A stretch of DNA of 64,000 nucleotides from Streptomyces achromogenes. Lineage in GTDB: Bacteria; Actinomycetota; Actinomycetes; Streptomycetales; Streptomycetaceae. Below the pieces are notes generated by a model that was not told the origin of the DNA, did not search any database, and saw only the letters and a program-made list of their open reading frames with translations. Below, piece after piece: positions 54,040 through 63,235 of this stretch. The position numbers and the translations under genes are program-made. The stretch is taken from positions 1,054,001 to 1,118,000 of the forward strand of contig NZ_JAUSYH010000001.1 of NCBI RefSeq assembly GCF_030816715.1, in the 5' to 3' direction. The first letter of the stretch is position 1; the number at the start of each line of letters is the position of its first letter.

Positions 54040-54670
54040 CGATCCGCCGCTCAGGGTGACGACCGAGGGCGGGAGTCACCCGGCCCTCGGCCCCTCCTCT
54101 CAGGCAGCTCCCGTGTCGCAGGGCCGCCCGGCAGTCAGGCCGTGCCCGAGGTTCAGGCGCCCGGGGACTCGACCGGCACGACCTGCATCCCACCCGTGGC
54201 CCGCCCCGGCAGCGCCGGCGTCACTTCGCCCGGCCCCGCCGGTGTCGCCCGGCAGACAGCACCGCCAGAGCCGGCGTGACATCGAGCGGTAGACCTTCGG
54301 CCAGGCCACCTCGACGTCCGCCGCGCGGTCCAGCTTCGCCAGGCCGGGCACGCCGACGGCGAGCATGCGCCCACTGCGTCGGCCGCCGCGGCGGCGGGCA
54401 CGAAGGTCGCCGGCAGGGTCGGGCCGAAGCCGGCTGCGAGGGTGGCGAACGTGAGCCCGGTCGGCCCCGGCTGGACCCCCGTGGCGGCTCCTTGAAGCAG
54501 CCATCGGACATTCCGAACGACGTCCGCACGTGTGGACCAGAACCTGACCCCGGGGGCGGTCAGTACGGTCACAAATGGGCGAAGGACCGCAGATCCTTGA
54601 CATATTATCGGTCTGACCTTTGAAATGGTTCGCAACTCTCACCAGCCTCCCGACAGAGAGGTCCCCCGCT
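54040..54670. other. Intergenic region upstream of the 54.7 kb operon
   Basis: About 630 bases. Only the last 75 have recognisable signals (TTGACA at 54597 and GGTCTGACCTTT at 54610). Frames on the minus strand over 54100-54635 are Ala/Pro/Arg-rich and I see no family in them. Confidence 0.5.
54597..54626 (+). promoter_or_regulatory. Promoter with -35 TTGACA and a GGTCTGACC box before the dehydrogenase operon
   Basis: TTGACA at 54597-54602 is followed by GGTCTGACC (54610-54618, a palindrome with one central base) and then TTTGAAAT as the probable -10 area. The same arrangement occurs at 57498-57525. GGTnnnACC is the core of operators bound by FadR-type GntR proteins; such a gene lies at 56680. 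Confidence 0.55.
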
Positions 54671-55837
54671 GTGGACTTCGAGCTGACCGAGGACCAGGAG
54701 ACGATCCGCAAGGCCGTGGCCGGTCTCCTGCGTGACTTCGACGACCGGTACTGGATGGAGAAGGACCGGGACCACGCGTTCCCCGAGGAGTTCTACGCCG
54801 CCGTCGCCGATGGCGGCTGGCTCGGCATCACGATCCCGGAGGAGTACGGCGGCCACGGACTCGGCATCACCGAGGCGACACTGCTGCTGGAGGAGGTCGC
54901 GCGCTCCGGCGGGGGCATGAACGCCGCCAGCGCGATCCACATGTCGATCTTCGGCATGCATCCGGTGGTCGTGCACGGCTCCGACGAGCTGAAGCGCCGC
55001 ACCCTGCCGCGCATCGCACGCGGCGACCTGCACGTGTGCTTCGGGGTGACGGAACCGGGCGCCGGGCTCGACACGACGAGCATCACCACGTTCGCCCGCC
55101 GGGTCGGCGACCACTACGTCGTCAGCGGACGCAAGGTGTGGATCTCCAAGGCCCTGGAGTCTGAGAAGATCCTTCTGCTGACGCGTACGGCCAGGCGTGA
55201 CGAGGTCGAGAAGCCGACCGACGGCATGACGCTGTTCCTCACCGATCTGAACCGCGACCGGGTGGACATCCGCCCGATCCCGAAGATGGGCCGCAACGCC
55301 GTCTCCTCGAACGAGGTGTTCATCGACGACCTGCGGGTGCCGGTCGAGGACCGGGTCGGCGAGGAGGGCCAGGGGTTCCGCTACCTCCTCGACGGCCTCA
55401 ACCCGGAGCGGATGCTGATCGCCGCCGAGGCCCTCGGCATCGGCCGGGTGGCCCTGGACCGGGCCGTGCGCTACGGACGCGAGCGGGAGGTGTTCGGGCG
55501 GCCCATCGGCATGAACCAGGGCATCCAGTTCCCGCTGGCCGACGCCCTCGCCCACCTCGACGCGGCGGAACTCGTGCTGCGCAAGGCGACCTGGCTGTAC
55601 GACCAGGGCCGGCCGTGCGGGCGGGAGGCCAACACCGCCAAGTACCTGTGCGCGGACGCCGGGTTCACGGCCGCCGACCGGGCCCTGCAGACACACGGCG
55701 GCATGGGCTACTCCGAGGAGTATCCCGTGGCCCGCTTCTTCCGTGAGGCACGACTGATGCGGATCGCGCCGGTCAGCCAGGAGATGGTCCTGAACTACCT
55801 GGGGTCCCACACCCTGGGCCTGCCGAGAAGCTACTGA
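54671..55837 (+). CDS. Acyl-CoA dehydrogenase
   Basis: 388 aa from GTG 54671 (DFELTEDQETIRKAVAG, the standard start); ATG 54620 would lie in the promoter. Motifs: ITIPEEYGGHGLGITEA, FGVTEPGAGLDTTSI, YVVSGRKVWISKALES, and QTHGGMGYSEEYPVARFFREARL. It introduces a double bond in an acyl-CoA and passes electrons to ETF. The terminal segment lacks the usual YEGT, so the catalytic base is probably in helix G (as in isovaleryl-CoA dehydrogenase). First gene of a unit with an SDR and a GntR regulator. Confidence 0.88.
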   Translation: MDFELTEDQETIRKAVAGLLRDFDDRYWMEKDRDHAFPEEFYAAVADGGWLGITIPEEYGGHGLGITEATLLLEEVARSGGGMNAASAIHMSIFGMHPVVVHGSDELKRRTLPRIARGDLHVCFGVTEPGAGLDTTSITTFARRVGDHYVVSGRKVWISKALESEKILLLTRTARRDEVEKPTDGMTLFLTDLNRDRVDIRPIPKMGRNAVSSNEVFIDDLRVPVEDRVGEEGQGFRYLLDGLNPERMLIAAEALGIGRVALDRAVRYGREREVFGRPIGMNQGIQFPLADALAHLDAAELVLRKATWLYDQGRPCGREANTAKYLCADAGFTAADRALQTHGGMGYSEEYPVARFFREARLMRIAPVSQEMVLNYLGSHTLGLPRSY

Positions 55838-55847
55838 GGAGCCGGTC

Positions 55848-56615
55848 ATGACCGAGGGAACGGGACTGTTCGATCTCACCGGGCGTTCGGCGCTGGTGAC
55901 CGGGGCGGCCGGCGGCATCGGCTCGGCGGTGGCCGGGGCGCTCGCCCGGGCCGGTGCCGCGGTGCTCGTCACCGACGTCGACGAGGCGGCGGCAACGGCC
56001 GTGGCCGGGAAGCTGACCGCCGCAGGACTGCACGCCGAGGGCGCCGCCCTGGATGTGGGGGACCGGGCGGCAGCCGATGCCGCGGCATCCCGGGCCGCCT
56101 GCCTCACCGGCGGGACACTGCACATCCTCGTCAACAATGCGGGCGTCACCGCGCCCGCGATGTTCGAGAAGCTCGACGAGGAGTCGTTCCGGCGGCTCCT
56201 CGACATCCATGTGCTGGGAGCGTTCCACTGCGCCCAGGCCGCGCTGCCGTTCCTGCCGACGAACGGGACCGGCCGGATCATCAACGTCACGTCGTCGGCC
56301 GGCCTGACCGGCACCCTGGGCCAGGTGAACTACTCGGCGGCCAAGGCGGGCATCATCGGACTCACCAAATCGCTGGCTCGTGAGCTGGCCCGGAAGAACA
56401 TCTTGGTCAACGCGCTCGCACCACTGGCGGCGACGCCGATGACCGAGACCATCCGCACCGACCCGAAGTTCGCGGAGCGGATGCTCGCCCGGATCCCGCT
56501 GGGCCGCTGGGCGGAGCCGGAGGAGGTCGCGGGCGCGTTCGTCTTCCTCGCCTCCGACGCGGCCTCCTTCATCACCGGGCAGGTGCTGCCGGTGGACGGC
56601 GGACTGGTCATCTGA
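55848..56615 (+). CDS. SDR family oxidoreductase (FabG-like)
   Basis: 255 aa from ATG 55848, GAGGAG upstream. TGAAGGIGSAVAGALA, DVDEAAATAVAGKL, NNAGVTAPAMFEK, Ser in VTSSAGLTGTLGQ, YSAAKAG and FITGQVLPVDGG. Probably an NAD(P)-dependent 3-hydroxyacyl-CoA dehydrogenase that follows the dehydrogenase encoded 10 bases upstream and a hydratase. Confidence 0.87.
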   Translation: MTEGTGLFDLTGRSALVTGAAGGIGSAVAGALARAGAAVLVTDVDEAAATAVAGKLTAAGLHAEGAALDVGDRAAADAAASRAACLTGGTLHILVNNAGVTAPAMFEKLDEESFRRLLDIHVLGAFHCAQAALPFLPTNGTGRIINVTSSAGLTGTLGQVNYSAAKAGIIGLTKSLARELARKNILVNALAPLAATPMTETIRTDPKFAERMLARIPLGRWAEPEEVAGAFVFLASDAASFITGQVLPVDGGLVI

Positions 56616-56679
56616 CGGACCGCCGGGTGCGGTGTTGAATGGTCGGGCCGAAACGGATGCACGACGAGAGGCCTGAACC

Positions 56680-57447
56680 GTGCCCAGCGCTCACTCCACT
56701 CCCCCCGCCCCGCGCTTCGACACGCTCACCGTCCCCAAGGCCTCGGACGTGCTGGCGTCCGAGGTGCGTGAGCGCATCCTGTCCGGGGAGTTCGCGGAGG
56801 GCACACCCCTGCCGCCGGAACGACAACTGGTGGAGCAGACGGGACTGAGCCGGGCGACCGTGCGGGAGGCGTTGCGCATCCTGGAGGTCGAGCGGCTGGT
56901 GGAGATCCGGCCGGGACGCGGAGGCGGGGCCTTCGTGCACCGGCCGGGCCGCGAATCCCTGGCGAACACCGTGCAGTTGGTCATCCGCGGCCAGCAGATC
57001 CGGCTGGAGGCGCTGCACGAGACCCGTGAGGCCATCGAGCCCGCGTGCGCCGCGCTCGCGGCCGGCCGGCGCACCCAGCAGGATCTGGCCGACCTGGACG
57101 CCGCCCATGCCGAGCTGGTCGACGCCGGTGACGACATCCGCCGTTTCCTGCGGGCCAACGTCCGCTGGCACAACGCGGTGGCGAGGGCGGGCGGCAACGA
57201 ACTGCTCATCGGGTTCCTCAGCGCGCTCTCGGAGTCGATCTACGCCGCCACGAACCTGGAACGGTTCATGGACACCCGTATCCGCGAGGTCACCGCCCAG
57301 GCACACGCGAAGATCACCGAGGCCATCCGGTCGGGTGACGCGGCGGCGGCCCGGAGGCGGATGAGCCGCCATGTGTGCGGGTTCGCACGGGCCGCCGCCG
57401 AGGTGGACGGCCGGGAACGCGTCGAACTGACCGAGCCCGAAGACTGA
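56680..57447 (+). CDS. GntR-family transcriptional regulator, FadR/FCD type
   Basis: 255 aa. Winged-helix domain: VLASEVRERILSGEFAEGTP, LPPERQLVEQTGLSRATVRE and ALRILEVERLVEIRPGRGGG (residues 20-85). The rest is an FCD helical effector domain with the metal-binding pattern of this group (DLDAAHAELVDAGDDIRRF, NVRWHNAVARAGGNE, ITEAIRSGDAAAARRRMSRH). Located between two operons that share the GG(T/C)CTGACCTTT promoter box, so it probably controls both in response to an acyl-CoA or carboxylate. It is the third gene of the first of those operons. Confidence 0.88.
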   Translation: MPSAHSTPPAPRFDTLTVPKASDVLASEVRERILSGEFAEGTPLPPERQLVEQTGLSRATVREALRILEVERLVEIRPGRGGGAFVHRPGRESLANTVQLVIRGQQIRLEALHETREAIEPACAALAAGRRTQQDLADLDAAHAELVDAGDDIRRFLRANVRWHNAVARAGGNELLIGFLSALSESIYAATNLERFMDTRIREVTAQAHAKITEAIRSGDAAAARRRMSRHVCGFARAAAEVDGRERVELTEPED

Positions 57448-57464
57448 TCCGCCACATCGCAGGG

Positions 57465-57481
57465 CGAGAATGATATTCTCT
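57465..57481. promoter_or_regulatory. GAGAA-N5-TTCTC operator, locus 9
   Basis: GCGAGAAtgataTTCTCT region, arms GAGAA/TTCTC perfect. It lies 17 bases upstream of the -35 TTGACA of the 57.5 kb operon. Confidence 0.75.
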
Positions 57482-57497
57482 ATTTAGCGCAACACCA

Positions 57498-57525
57498 TTG
57501 ACACCTTCGGCCTGACCTTTAATAG
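57498..57525 (+). promoter_or_regulatory. Sigma-70-type promoter with GGCCTGACC box, near-leaderless start
   Basis: TTGACA (57498-57503), 16-base spacer, TAATAG (57520-57525). GGCCTGACCTTT at 57509-57520 fills the spacer and mirrors the one at 54610. The ATG is at 57536, so the leader is only a few bases long. Confidence 0.65.
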
Positions 57526-57535
57526 CATCAGCGGT

Positions 57536-58336
57536 ATGACCGACGTGAGCCCCGTTCTGACCGTGGCCGCCGACGGAGATGTCCGCATCGTCACGCTGAA
57601 CCGCCCCGACCGCCTCAACGGCGTCTCGGCGGAGCTCCACCTCCGGCTGTCCCAGGTCTGGCGCGAGCTCGCGGAGGACGCCGGAGCGCGGGCGGTCGTC
57701 CTCACCGGGGCGGGCCGGGCGTTCAGCGCGGGCGGCGACTTCGACCATCTGCTGCGCCATCACGACGACCCGGAGCTGCGCGAGCGGTCCATCCGGCTCG
57801 ACCGGACCATCCAGACGGACATGATCCGCTTCCCGCTGCCCGTCGTCGCGGCCGTCAACGGCCCCGCGGTGGGTCTGGGCTGCTCTCTCGCGCTGGGGTG
57901 CGACCTCGTGCTCATGGCCGAGGACGCCTACCTCGCGGACCCGCACATCTCGGTGGGCCTGGTGGCGGGCGACGGCGGAGTGACCCTCTGGCCGCTGCTG
58001 ACGAGCCTGCTGCGCGTGAAGGAGTACCTGTTCACGGGGGACCGCATCCCGGCCGCCACCGCCGTCGAACTCGGCCTGGCCAACCGGACCGTCCCGGGCC
58101 CCGACCTCATGGGCGAGGCCCTCACACTGGCCCACCGGCTCGCCGCGCAGCCCCCGGAGGCGCTGCGCGCCACGAAGGCGGCGCTCGCGGCGGTGGTCGA
58201 GCAGGTCTCGCGGGGCGGCATGGAGGCGGCGCTGCTGGCCGAGCGCTCCACCATGACCAGCCCCGACCACATCCGCATCGTGAGCGACCTCGCCGCCCGG
58301 GCGAGCCGCCGTCCCAGCGCCGCCGAGGAGGGCTGA
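57536..58336 (+). CDS. Enoyl-CoA hydratase/isomerase family protein
   Basis: 266 aa from ATG 57536, with no clear ribosome site because the promoter is so close. Crotonase parts: LNRPDRLNGVSAEL, RAFSAGGDFDHLLR and AVNGPAVGLGCSLALGCDLV. In place of the usual Glu pair there is DPHISVGLVAGDGGVTLWP, the pattern of crotonases with an Asp (isomerase-like). It begins a rightward operon with the second split dehydrogenase pair, ligase, CoA-transferase and another hydratase. Confidence 0.87.
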   Translation: MTDVSPVLTVAADGDVRIVTLNRPDRLNGVSAELHLRLSQVWRELAEDAGARAVVLTGAGRAFSAGGDFDHLLRHHDDPELRERSIRLDRTIQTDMIRFPLPVVAAVNGPAVGLGCSLALGCDLVLMAEDAYLADPHISVGLVAGDGGVTLWPLLTSLLRVKEYLFTGDRIPAATAVELGLANRTVPGPDLMGEALTLAHRLAAQPPEALRATKAALAAVVEQVSRGGMEAALLAERSTMTSPDHIRIVSDLAARASRRPSAAEEG

Positions 58337-58338
58337 GC

Positions 58339-59319
58339 GTGGAACGCGACGAGTTCACGCTGGTTCGCGACATGCTGCGGGCATTCGCGACCCGCTTCCG
58401 CAGCGGCTCAGCCGACGACGTCAAGGCCCAGACTCGCACGGACGCACAGCGGGCCTTGGACGAGCTCGGCCTGACCGGCCTCCGCCGCACCTCCCCGCCG
58501 GCCGCCACCGCGCAGGAGTGCGCCCTTCTCGCCGAGGAGCACGGCCGGCAGCCCCTGACCACGTCCCTGCTCGGCACGGCGCTGCTCGCCCCCGAGCTGC
58601 TGCGTCTCCTCGACGAGGGCGAGCGGGCCGAGCCCGTCCACGGCGCCCGCCCCACCGTCGCCCTCGCCGGCGACCTGCGCTTCCCGGACCGCGATGCGGT
58701 CGGCCTCGTCGCCTGGGACTGCGACGGCGCGGACACGGCGCTCCTCGTACATGCCGAAGGCCGCGTGACCGAGCACGAACTGGGAAGCCCGGCACCGACC
58801 GCGGACCTGCTGCGCGGTGTGCGGCGGGCCTCGGCCGAGGGCCGGCCCGTCGGCCGGATCACCCCGGGCGCACACCGGAGCTGGCAGGCATACGCCCTGG
58901 TCGTGGTCGCGAGCGAACTCGTGGGGGCAGCCCGTGCGTTCGTCGAGCAGAGCGTGGACTACGCCCGCGAACGCCACCAGTACGGACAGCCGATCGGCTC
59001 CTTCCAGGCCGTGCAGCACCAGATCGCCGACGCCACCGTCCTCGTGGAGGCCTGCACCAGCGCCACCCGCTACGCCGCGTGGTGCCTGGACAGCGAAACG
59101 CCGGGCCGTGCGCTGACCGCGGCCCGCGTGGCCAAGGCAGAGGTCAACTCCTCGGCCGTGGAAGCCGTGTACGCCGGGATGCAGGTGTTCGGCGGGATCG
59201 CCCAGACCTGGGAGCACGTAGCCCACCTGTACCTGCGCCGAGCCCTCGTCGGAGCGACCACGCTCGCGACCACGTCCGACCTGCTGACCGTCCTGGCCGC
59301 ACCGGAGGGGACGCGATGA
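58339..59319 (+). CDS. Acyl-CoA dehydrogenase, smaller partner of the second split pair
   Basis: 326 aa from GTG 58339, two bases after the hydratase stop. Only the helical N-terminal and C-terminal domains are recognisable (ALDELGLTGLRRT, EEHGRQPLTTSLLGTALL, ARERHQYGQPIGSFQAVQHQ, GGIAQTWEHVAHLYLRRA); the middle domain lacks flavin motifs. The same architecture as the gene at 52200-53051. ATGA overlap with the larger partner, so an alpha2beta2 enzyme is likely. Confidence 0.86.
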   Translation: MERDEFTLVRDMLRAFATRFRSGSADDVKAQTRTDAQRALDELGLTGLRRTSPPAATAQECALLAEEHGRQPLTTSLLGTALLAPELLRLLDEGERAEPVHGARPTVALAGDLRFPDRDAVGLVAWDCDGADTALLVHAEGRVTEHELGSPAPTADLLRGVRRASAEGRPVGRITPGAHRSWQAYALVVVASELVGAARAFVEQSVDYARERHQYGQPIGSFQAVQHQIADATVLVEACTSATRYAAWCLDSETPGRALTAARVAKAEVNSSAVEAVYAGMQVFGGIAQTWEHVAHLYLRRALVGATTLATTSDLLTVLAAPEGTR

Positions 59320-60464
59320 CGGACACTCCCCTGAACTTCGGCGACCCCGAGGACCTGGAACGCCTGCGCCACGACTTCCGCGCCTGGCTGGCCGGCCACC
59401 CGCTGCCCGAACGGCCCGCCGACGAACCACTTCCCGTGTTCCTGCACCGCTGGCACCGCCAACTGCACTCCGGCGGCTGGGTCGGCCTCGACGTCCCGGA
59501 GCAGTACGGCGGCCGGGGTCTGACCGCGCTGCACCAGGTCACGGTCAGCGACGAACTGGGGGCGCGGGGCGCGCCCGGTGTCCCCCGCATCGGCTATCTC
59601 GCCCACGCCCTGCTGCGGTTCGGCTCCGAGGAGCAGCGCCGCCGGCTGCTGCCGCGCATGCTCTCCGGTGACGACGTGTGGTGCCAGGGCTTCAGCGAGC
59701 CCGGCGCCGGCTCGGACCTGGCCGGCATGAGCACCTACGCCGAGCGCCGCCCGGAGGGCCACTACATCGTCAACGGCCAGAAGCTCTGGACGAGTTACGC
59801 CCAGTACTCCGGCCTCTGCCTGCTCCTGGCCCGCACTGATCGCGCCGCTCCGGCCCACACCTCCATCTCGGCCTTCCTGCTGCCTCTGGACCGCCCCGGC
59901 GTGACCGTACGGCCGCTGCGTGCGGCGAACGGCGACGACGAGTTCTGCGAACTGTTCCTCGACGACGTGCGCCTGGAGGAGTTCGAACGGATCGGTGCCG
60001 AGGGCGACGGCTGGCCACTGGCGATGACCACGGTGGCGTACGAGCGCAACGCGCAGGACACCGGCCACCTGTCGAAGTACGGGCTGCTGATCGAACGGCT
60101 GCGCCGCGCCGCGCACGAGCGTCGCGGCACGCTCCCGGACGGACTGCTGTCGGACATCGGCCGCTGTGCCGTCGACTACCAGGTCCTTGTCGCCCACGCG
60201 CGGCGCCGCACCGCCGAGCGCCTCGCCGGGCAGAGCGCGGGACCGGAGTCCTCCGTGGACAAGCTGCTCATGACCCGCGCCGAACAGCGCCTGTACGAGA
60301 CGGCGCTGAAGGTCTTCCCCGAGGAACTGTACGGGGAGGGCGGCGAGGTCCTGGGCGACTACTTCTACTCGCGGGCCGCGTCCGTGTACGGCGGCACGTC
60401 CCAGATCCAGCGGAACATCATCGCCAAGCGGCTGCTGGGCCTGCCCGTCGGCCCTCGTGCCTGA
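59316..60464 (+). CDS. Acyl-CoA dehydrogenase, larger partner of the second split pair
   Basis: 382 aa. VGLDVPEQYGGRGLTAL, QGFSEPGAGSDLAGMSTYA, YIVNGQKLWTSYAQYSG and terminal SVYGGTSQIQRNIIAKRLLGLP. The catalytic-Glu place has Gly (YGGT), as in the partner pair at 51-53 kb. Substrate probably a branched or ring-bearing acyl-CoA, inferred from the pairing style. Confidence 0.88.
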   Translation: MTDTPLNFGDPEDLERLRHDFRAWLAGHPLPERPADEPLPVFLHRWHRQLHSGGWVGLDVPEQYGGRGLTALHQVTVSDELGARGAPGVPRIGYLAHALLRFGSEEQRRRLLPRMLSGDDVWCQGFSEPGAGSDLAGMSTYAERRPEGHYIVNGQKLWTSYAQYSGLCLLLARTDRAAPAHTSISAFLLPLDRPGVTVRPLRAANGDDEFCELFLDDVRLEEFERIGAEGDGWPLAMTTVAYERNAQDTGHLSKYGLLIERLRRAAHERRGTLPDGLLSDIGRCAVDYQVLVAHARRRTAERLAGQSAGPESSVDKLLMTRAEQRLYETALKVFPEELYGEGGEVLGDYFYSRAASVYGGTSQIQRNIIAKRLLGLPVGPRA

Positions 60465-60477
60465 TCGGAGCCCCGTC

Positions 60478-62052
60478 ATGCGACACGACCTGGAATTTCT
60501 CTCCATTCCGAACGTGGTGAGAGTCGCCGCGCGGCGGTTCGGTGACGCCCCGGCCCTCATCGACGGCGAACTGCGCCTCACCTTCCGGGAACTGGAAGCC
60601 CGGATGGTCCAGGCGGTGCGTTCGGCGCTCGCGCTCGGCATCGGCCCGGGTGACCGGGTCGGCCTGTGCGCACCGAACTCGGTCGAGTGGATCGTGACAG
60701 CCCTCGGCATCCAGGGCGCGGGAGGTGTCGTCGTACCGCTCAACACCCGCTTCAAGGCGACCGAGATCTCCTACATCCTGCGGAAGTCCGGCGCGAAGGC
60801 GCTGTTCGCGGCCGCGTCGTTCCTCGGCACCGACTACATCGCGGACTTGAGGCGCGCCGACCCCGAACTGCCCGCGCTGCGGACCGCGGTGTCGATGCCG
60901 GGTGGCGCGGAGGGCCTGTACTGGAGTCAGTTCCTCGCGCATGGCGAGGAGTGCCCCGAGGCTGCCGCCCAGGAGTCCATCGACCGGCTCACCCCGGATC
61001 ACGTCTCCGACGTGATGTTCACCTCCGGCACAACCGGCCACCCCAAGGGCGTGATCCTCACCCACGGGCAGACACTGCGAGCGTACGGCTGGATGTCCAC
61101 CGAGTACACCTTCGACGCATCCGACAGCTTCCTGGTCATCCCGCCGTTCTTCCACTGCTTCGGCTACAAGGCGGGCTGGCTCGCCTCGCTGATGCACGGG
61201 GTGACCGTGATCCCCATGGCCGTCTTCGACGCGGGGCGCGCCCTCGAAATCGTTCAAGGAGAGCGGGTGAGCATCGTCCTCGGCCCGCCGACCATCTTCC
61301 ACGACCTGCTGAACCATCCGCAGCGGTCCTTGTACGACCTGTCGTCCCTGCGGGTGTCCATGACGGGCGGCACGACCGTCCCACAGTCGCTGATCCGGGC
61401 GATGAAGAAGGATCTGTCCTTCGACATCGTGCTGAGCGCCTACGGGCTCACGGAGTCAACGGCGCTGGTCACCACGACCAGGGTCGGGGACAGCGAGGAG
61501 ACGGTGGCCCGCACCACCGGGCGTCCGATCCCGGACGTCGAGGTCCGGATCGCCGACGAAACCGGGCAGGACGTGCCGGCGGGCGAGGAGGGGGAGGTCC
61601 TGGTTCGCGGCTACAACGTCACGCGCGGCTACTGGGACGACCCCGCGGCCACCGCCGAGACGATCGACCGCGACGGCTGGCTGCATACCGGCGACATCGG
61701 CCGCCTCGACCCGGACGGCAACCTGGCGATCGTCGACCGGAAGAAGGAGATGTTCATCGTGGGCGGCTTCAACGCCTACCCGGCCGAGATCGAGAAGCTG
61801 CTCCTCGACTACGAGCCGATAGCGCAGGCGGCGGTGATCGGGGTTCCGGACGAGCGGCTCGGCGAGGTCGGCTGCGCCTTCGTCGTGCCGAGGCCGGGCG
61901 CGGACGTCACGGCGGAGGACGTGATCTCCTGGGCCCGGGACCACATGGCCAACTTCAAGGTGCCCCGCCGGGTACGCTTCGTGGACCACCTGCCGCGCAA
62001 CGCCAGCCAGAAGGTCCTCAAGCACGAGCTGCGCGCGCGGCTGGGGAGTTGA
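60478..62052 (+). CDS. Acyl-CoA ligase (FadD3-like, AMP-forming)
   Basis: 524 aa from ATG 60478, GGAG upstream. VMFTSGTTGHPKGVILTHGQ, PPFFHCFGYKAGWLAS, LSAYGLTESTALVTT, GWLHTGDIGRLDPDGNLAIVD and NASQKVLKHEL with the catalytic Lys place. Related to the ligase at 23138-24580 (both share the FFH-FGYKAG and GFNAYPAEIE segments), so two similar acids or two stages may need activation. 14 bases after the dehydrogenase gene. Confidence 0.88.
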   Translation: MRHDLEFLSIPNVVRVAARRFGDAPALIDGELRLTFRELEARMVQAVRSALALGIGPGDRVGLCAPNSVEWIVTALGIQGAGGVVVPLNTRFKATEISYILRKSGAKALFAAASFLGTDYIADLRRADPELPALRTAVSMPGGAEGLYWSQFLAHGEECPEAAAQESIDRLTPDHVSDVMFTSGTTGHPKGVILTHGQTLRAYGWMSTEYTFDASDSFLVIPPFFHCFGYKAGWLASLMHGVTVIPMAVFDAGRALEIVQGERVSIVLGPPTIFHDLLNHPQRSLYDLSSLRVSMTGGTTVPQSLIRAMKKDLSFDIVLSAYGLTESTALVTTTRVGDSEETVARTTGRPIPDVEVRIADETGQDVPAGEEGEVLVRGYNVTRGYWDDPAATAETIDRDGWLHTGDIGRLDPDGNLAIVDRKKEMFIVGGFNAYPAEIEKLLLDYEPIAQAAVIGVPDERLGEVGCAFVVPRPGADVTAEDVISWARDHMANFKVPRRVRFVDHLPRNASQKVLKHELRARLGS

Positions 62053-62056
62053 CCCG

Positions 62057-63235
62057 GTGACGAACGGCGGCCCCCTCGCGGGGATCACGGTGGTGGCACT
62101 GGAGCAGGCCGTCTCGGCCCCGATGTGCACGCGCACGCTCGGCGACTTCGGTGCCCGGGTGATCAAGGTGGAGAACCCGAAGGGCGGTGACTTCGCACGG
62201 CACTACGACGACGTGGTCGGCGGCCTCGCGGCCCACTTCGTCTGGGCCAACCGGGGCAAGGAGTCGGTGGCCCTGGACCTGAAGTCGGACGGCGGGCAGG
62301 CGGTCCTGCACCGGCTGCTGGAGCGCACCGACGTCCTGGTCTCCAACCTCACCCCCGGCACGACGGCCAAGCTGGGCCTGGCCCCCGCCGACCTGGAGGT
62401 GCGCCACCCGGACCTGATCGCCGTGGAGATCGACGGATACGGCCCCGGCGGGCCCCTCTCCCACAAACGCGCCTACGACCTCCTGGTCCAGGCAGAGTCC
62501 GGAGCCTGCTCGGTGACCGGCCGGGAGGGTGCTCCCGCCAAGCCGGGCCCCCCGGTCGCGGACGTGTGCAGTGGGCTGTACGCGGCGCTGTCGGTGCTGG
62601 CGCTGCTGTACGCCCGGCGGCCGGGGCAGGTGGCGGTAAGCCTGTTCGACACCATGGCCGAACTGATGGGCTACCCGCTGACCTACACCCGCCACTCGGG
62701 GGTCGAGCAGCAGCCGCTCGGTATGAGTTCGCCCGCCGTGTCCCCCTACGGCGCCTACCGCACGGCCGACGGGCAGACGGTCGTGCTCGGCACCACGAAC
62801 GACCGCGAATGGCAGCGGCTGGCGAAGGAGTTGCTGGGCCGGCCGGACCTGGCGGACGACGAGCGGTTCCGCACGAACGCCGGACGGGTGGAGCACCGCG
62901 AGGTTCTCGACGCCGCGATCGGCGACTGGTGTGCGCGGTACGACCTGGGTCACGTTCAGGAGCGGGCCGACGCGGCCGGGATCGGCAACTCCCGCTACAA
63001 CACGGTCACCGATGTTCTCGACCATCCCCATCTGGCTGCCCGCGACCGCTGGCGGAAGGTCGGCACACCGTCGGGGCCGGTGCCCGCGCTGCTGCCGCCG
63101 CCCGTGATCGCCGGGTTCGACCCGCCGATGGGCGCGGTCCCCGGGCTCGGCGAACACACGGACGCCCTGCTGGCCGAACTCGGCTACACACAGCCGGAGA
63201 TCGCCGCCCTGCGGGCGCGGGGGGCGGTCAGGTGA
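62057..63235 (+). CDS. CaiB/BaiF family III CoA-transferase
   Basis: 392 aa from GTG 62057. GITVVALEQAVSAPMCTRTLG, GARVIKVENPKGGDFARHYD, ANRGKESVALDLKSDGG, catalytic Asp in RAYDLLVQAESGACSVTG and VADVCSGLYAALSVLALL. The AxSAPxCTR start resembles succinyl- or formyl-type transferases rather than racemases, but this is not decisive. GTGA overlap with the hydratase gene that follows. Confidence 0.88.
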   Translation: MTNGGPLAGITVVALEQAVSAPMCTRTLGDFGARVIKVENPKGGDFARHYDDVVGGLAAHFVWANRGKESVALDLKSDGGQAVLHRLLERTDVLVSNLTPGTTAKLGLAPADLEVRHPDLIAVEIDGYGPGGPLSHKRAYDLLVQAESGACSVTGREGAPAKPGPPVADVCSGLYAALSVLALLYARRPGQVAVSLFDTMAELMGYPLTYTRHSGVEQQPLGMSSPAVSPYGAYRTADGQTVVLGTTNDREWQRLAKELLGRPDLADDERFRTNAGRVEHREVLDAAIGDWCARYDLGHVQERADAAGIGNSRYNTVTDVLDHPHLAARDRWRKVGTPSGPVPALLPPPVIAGFDPPMGAVPGLGEHTDALLAELGYTQPEIAALRARGAVR

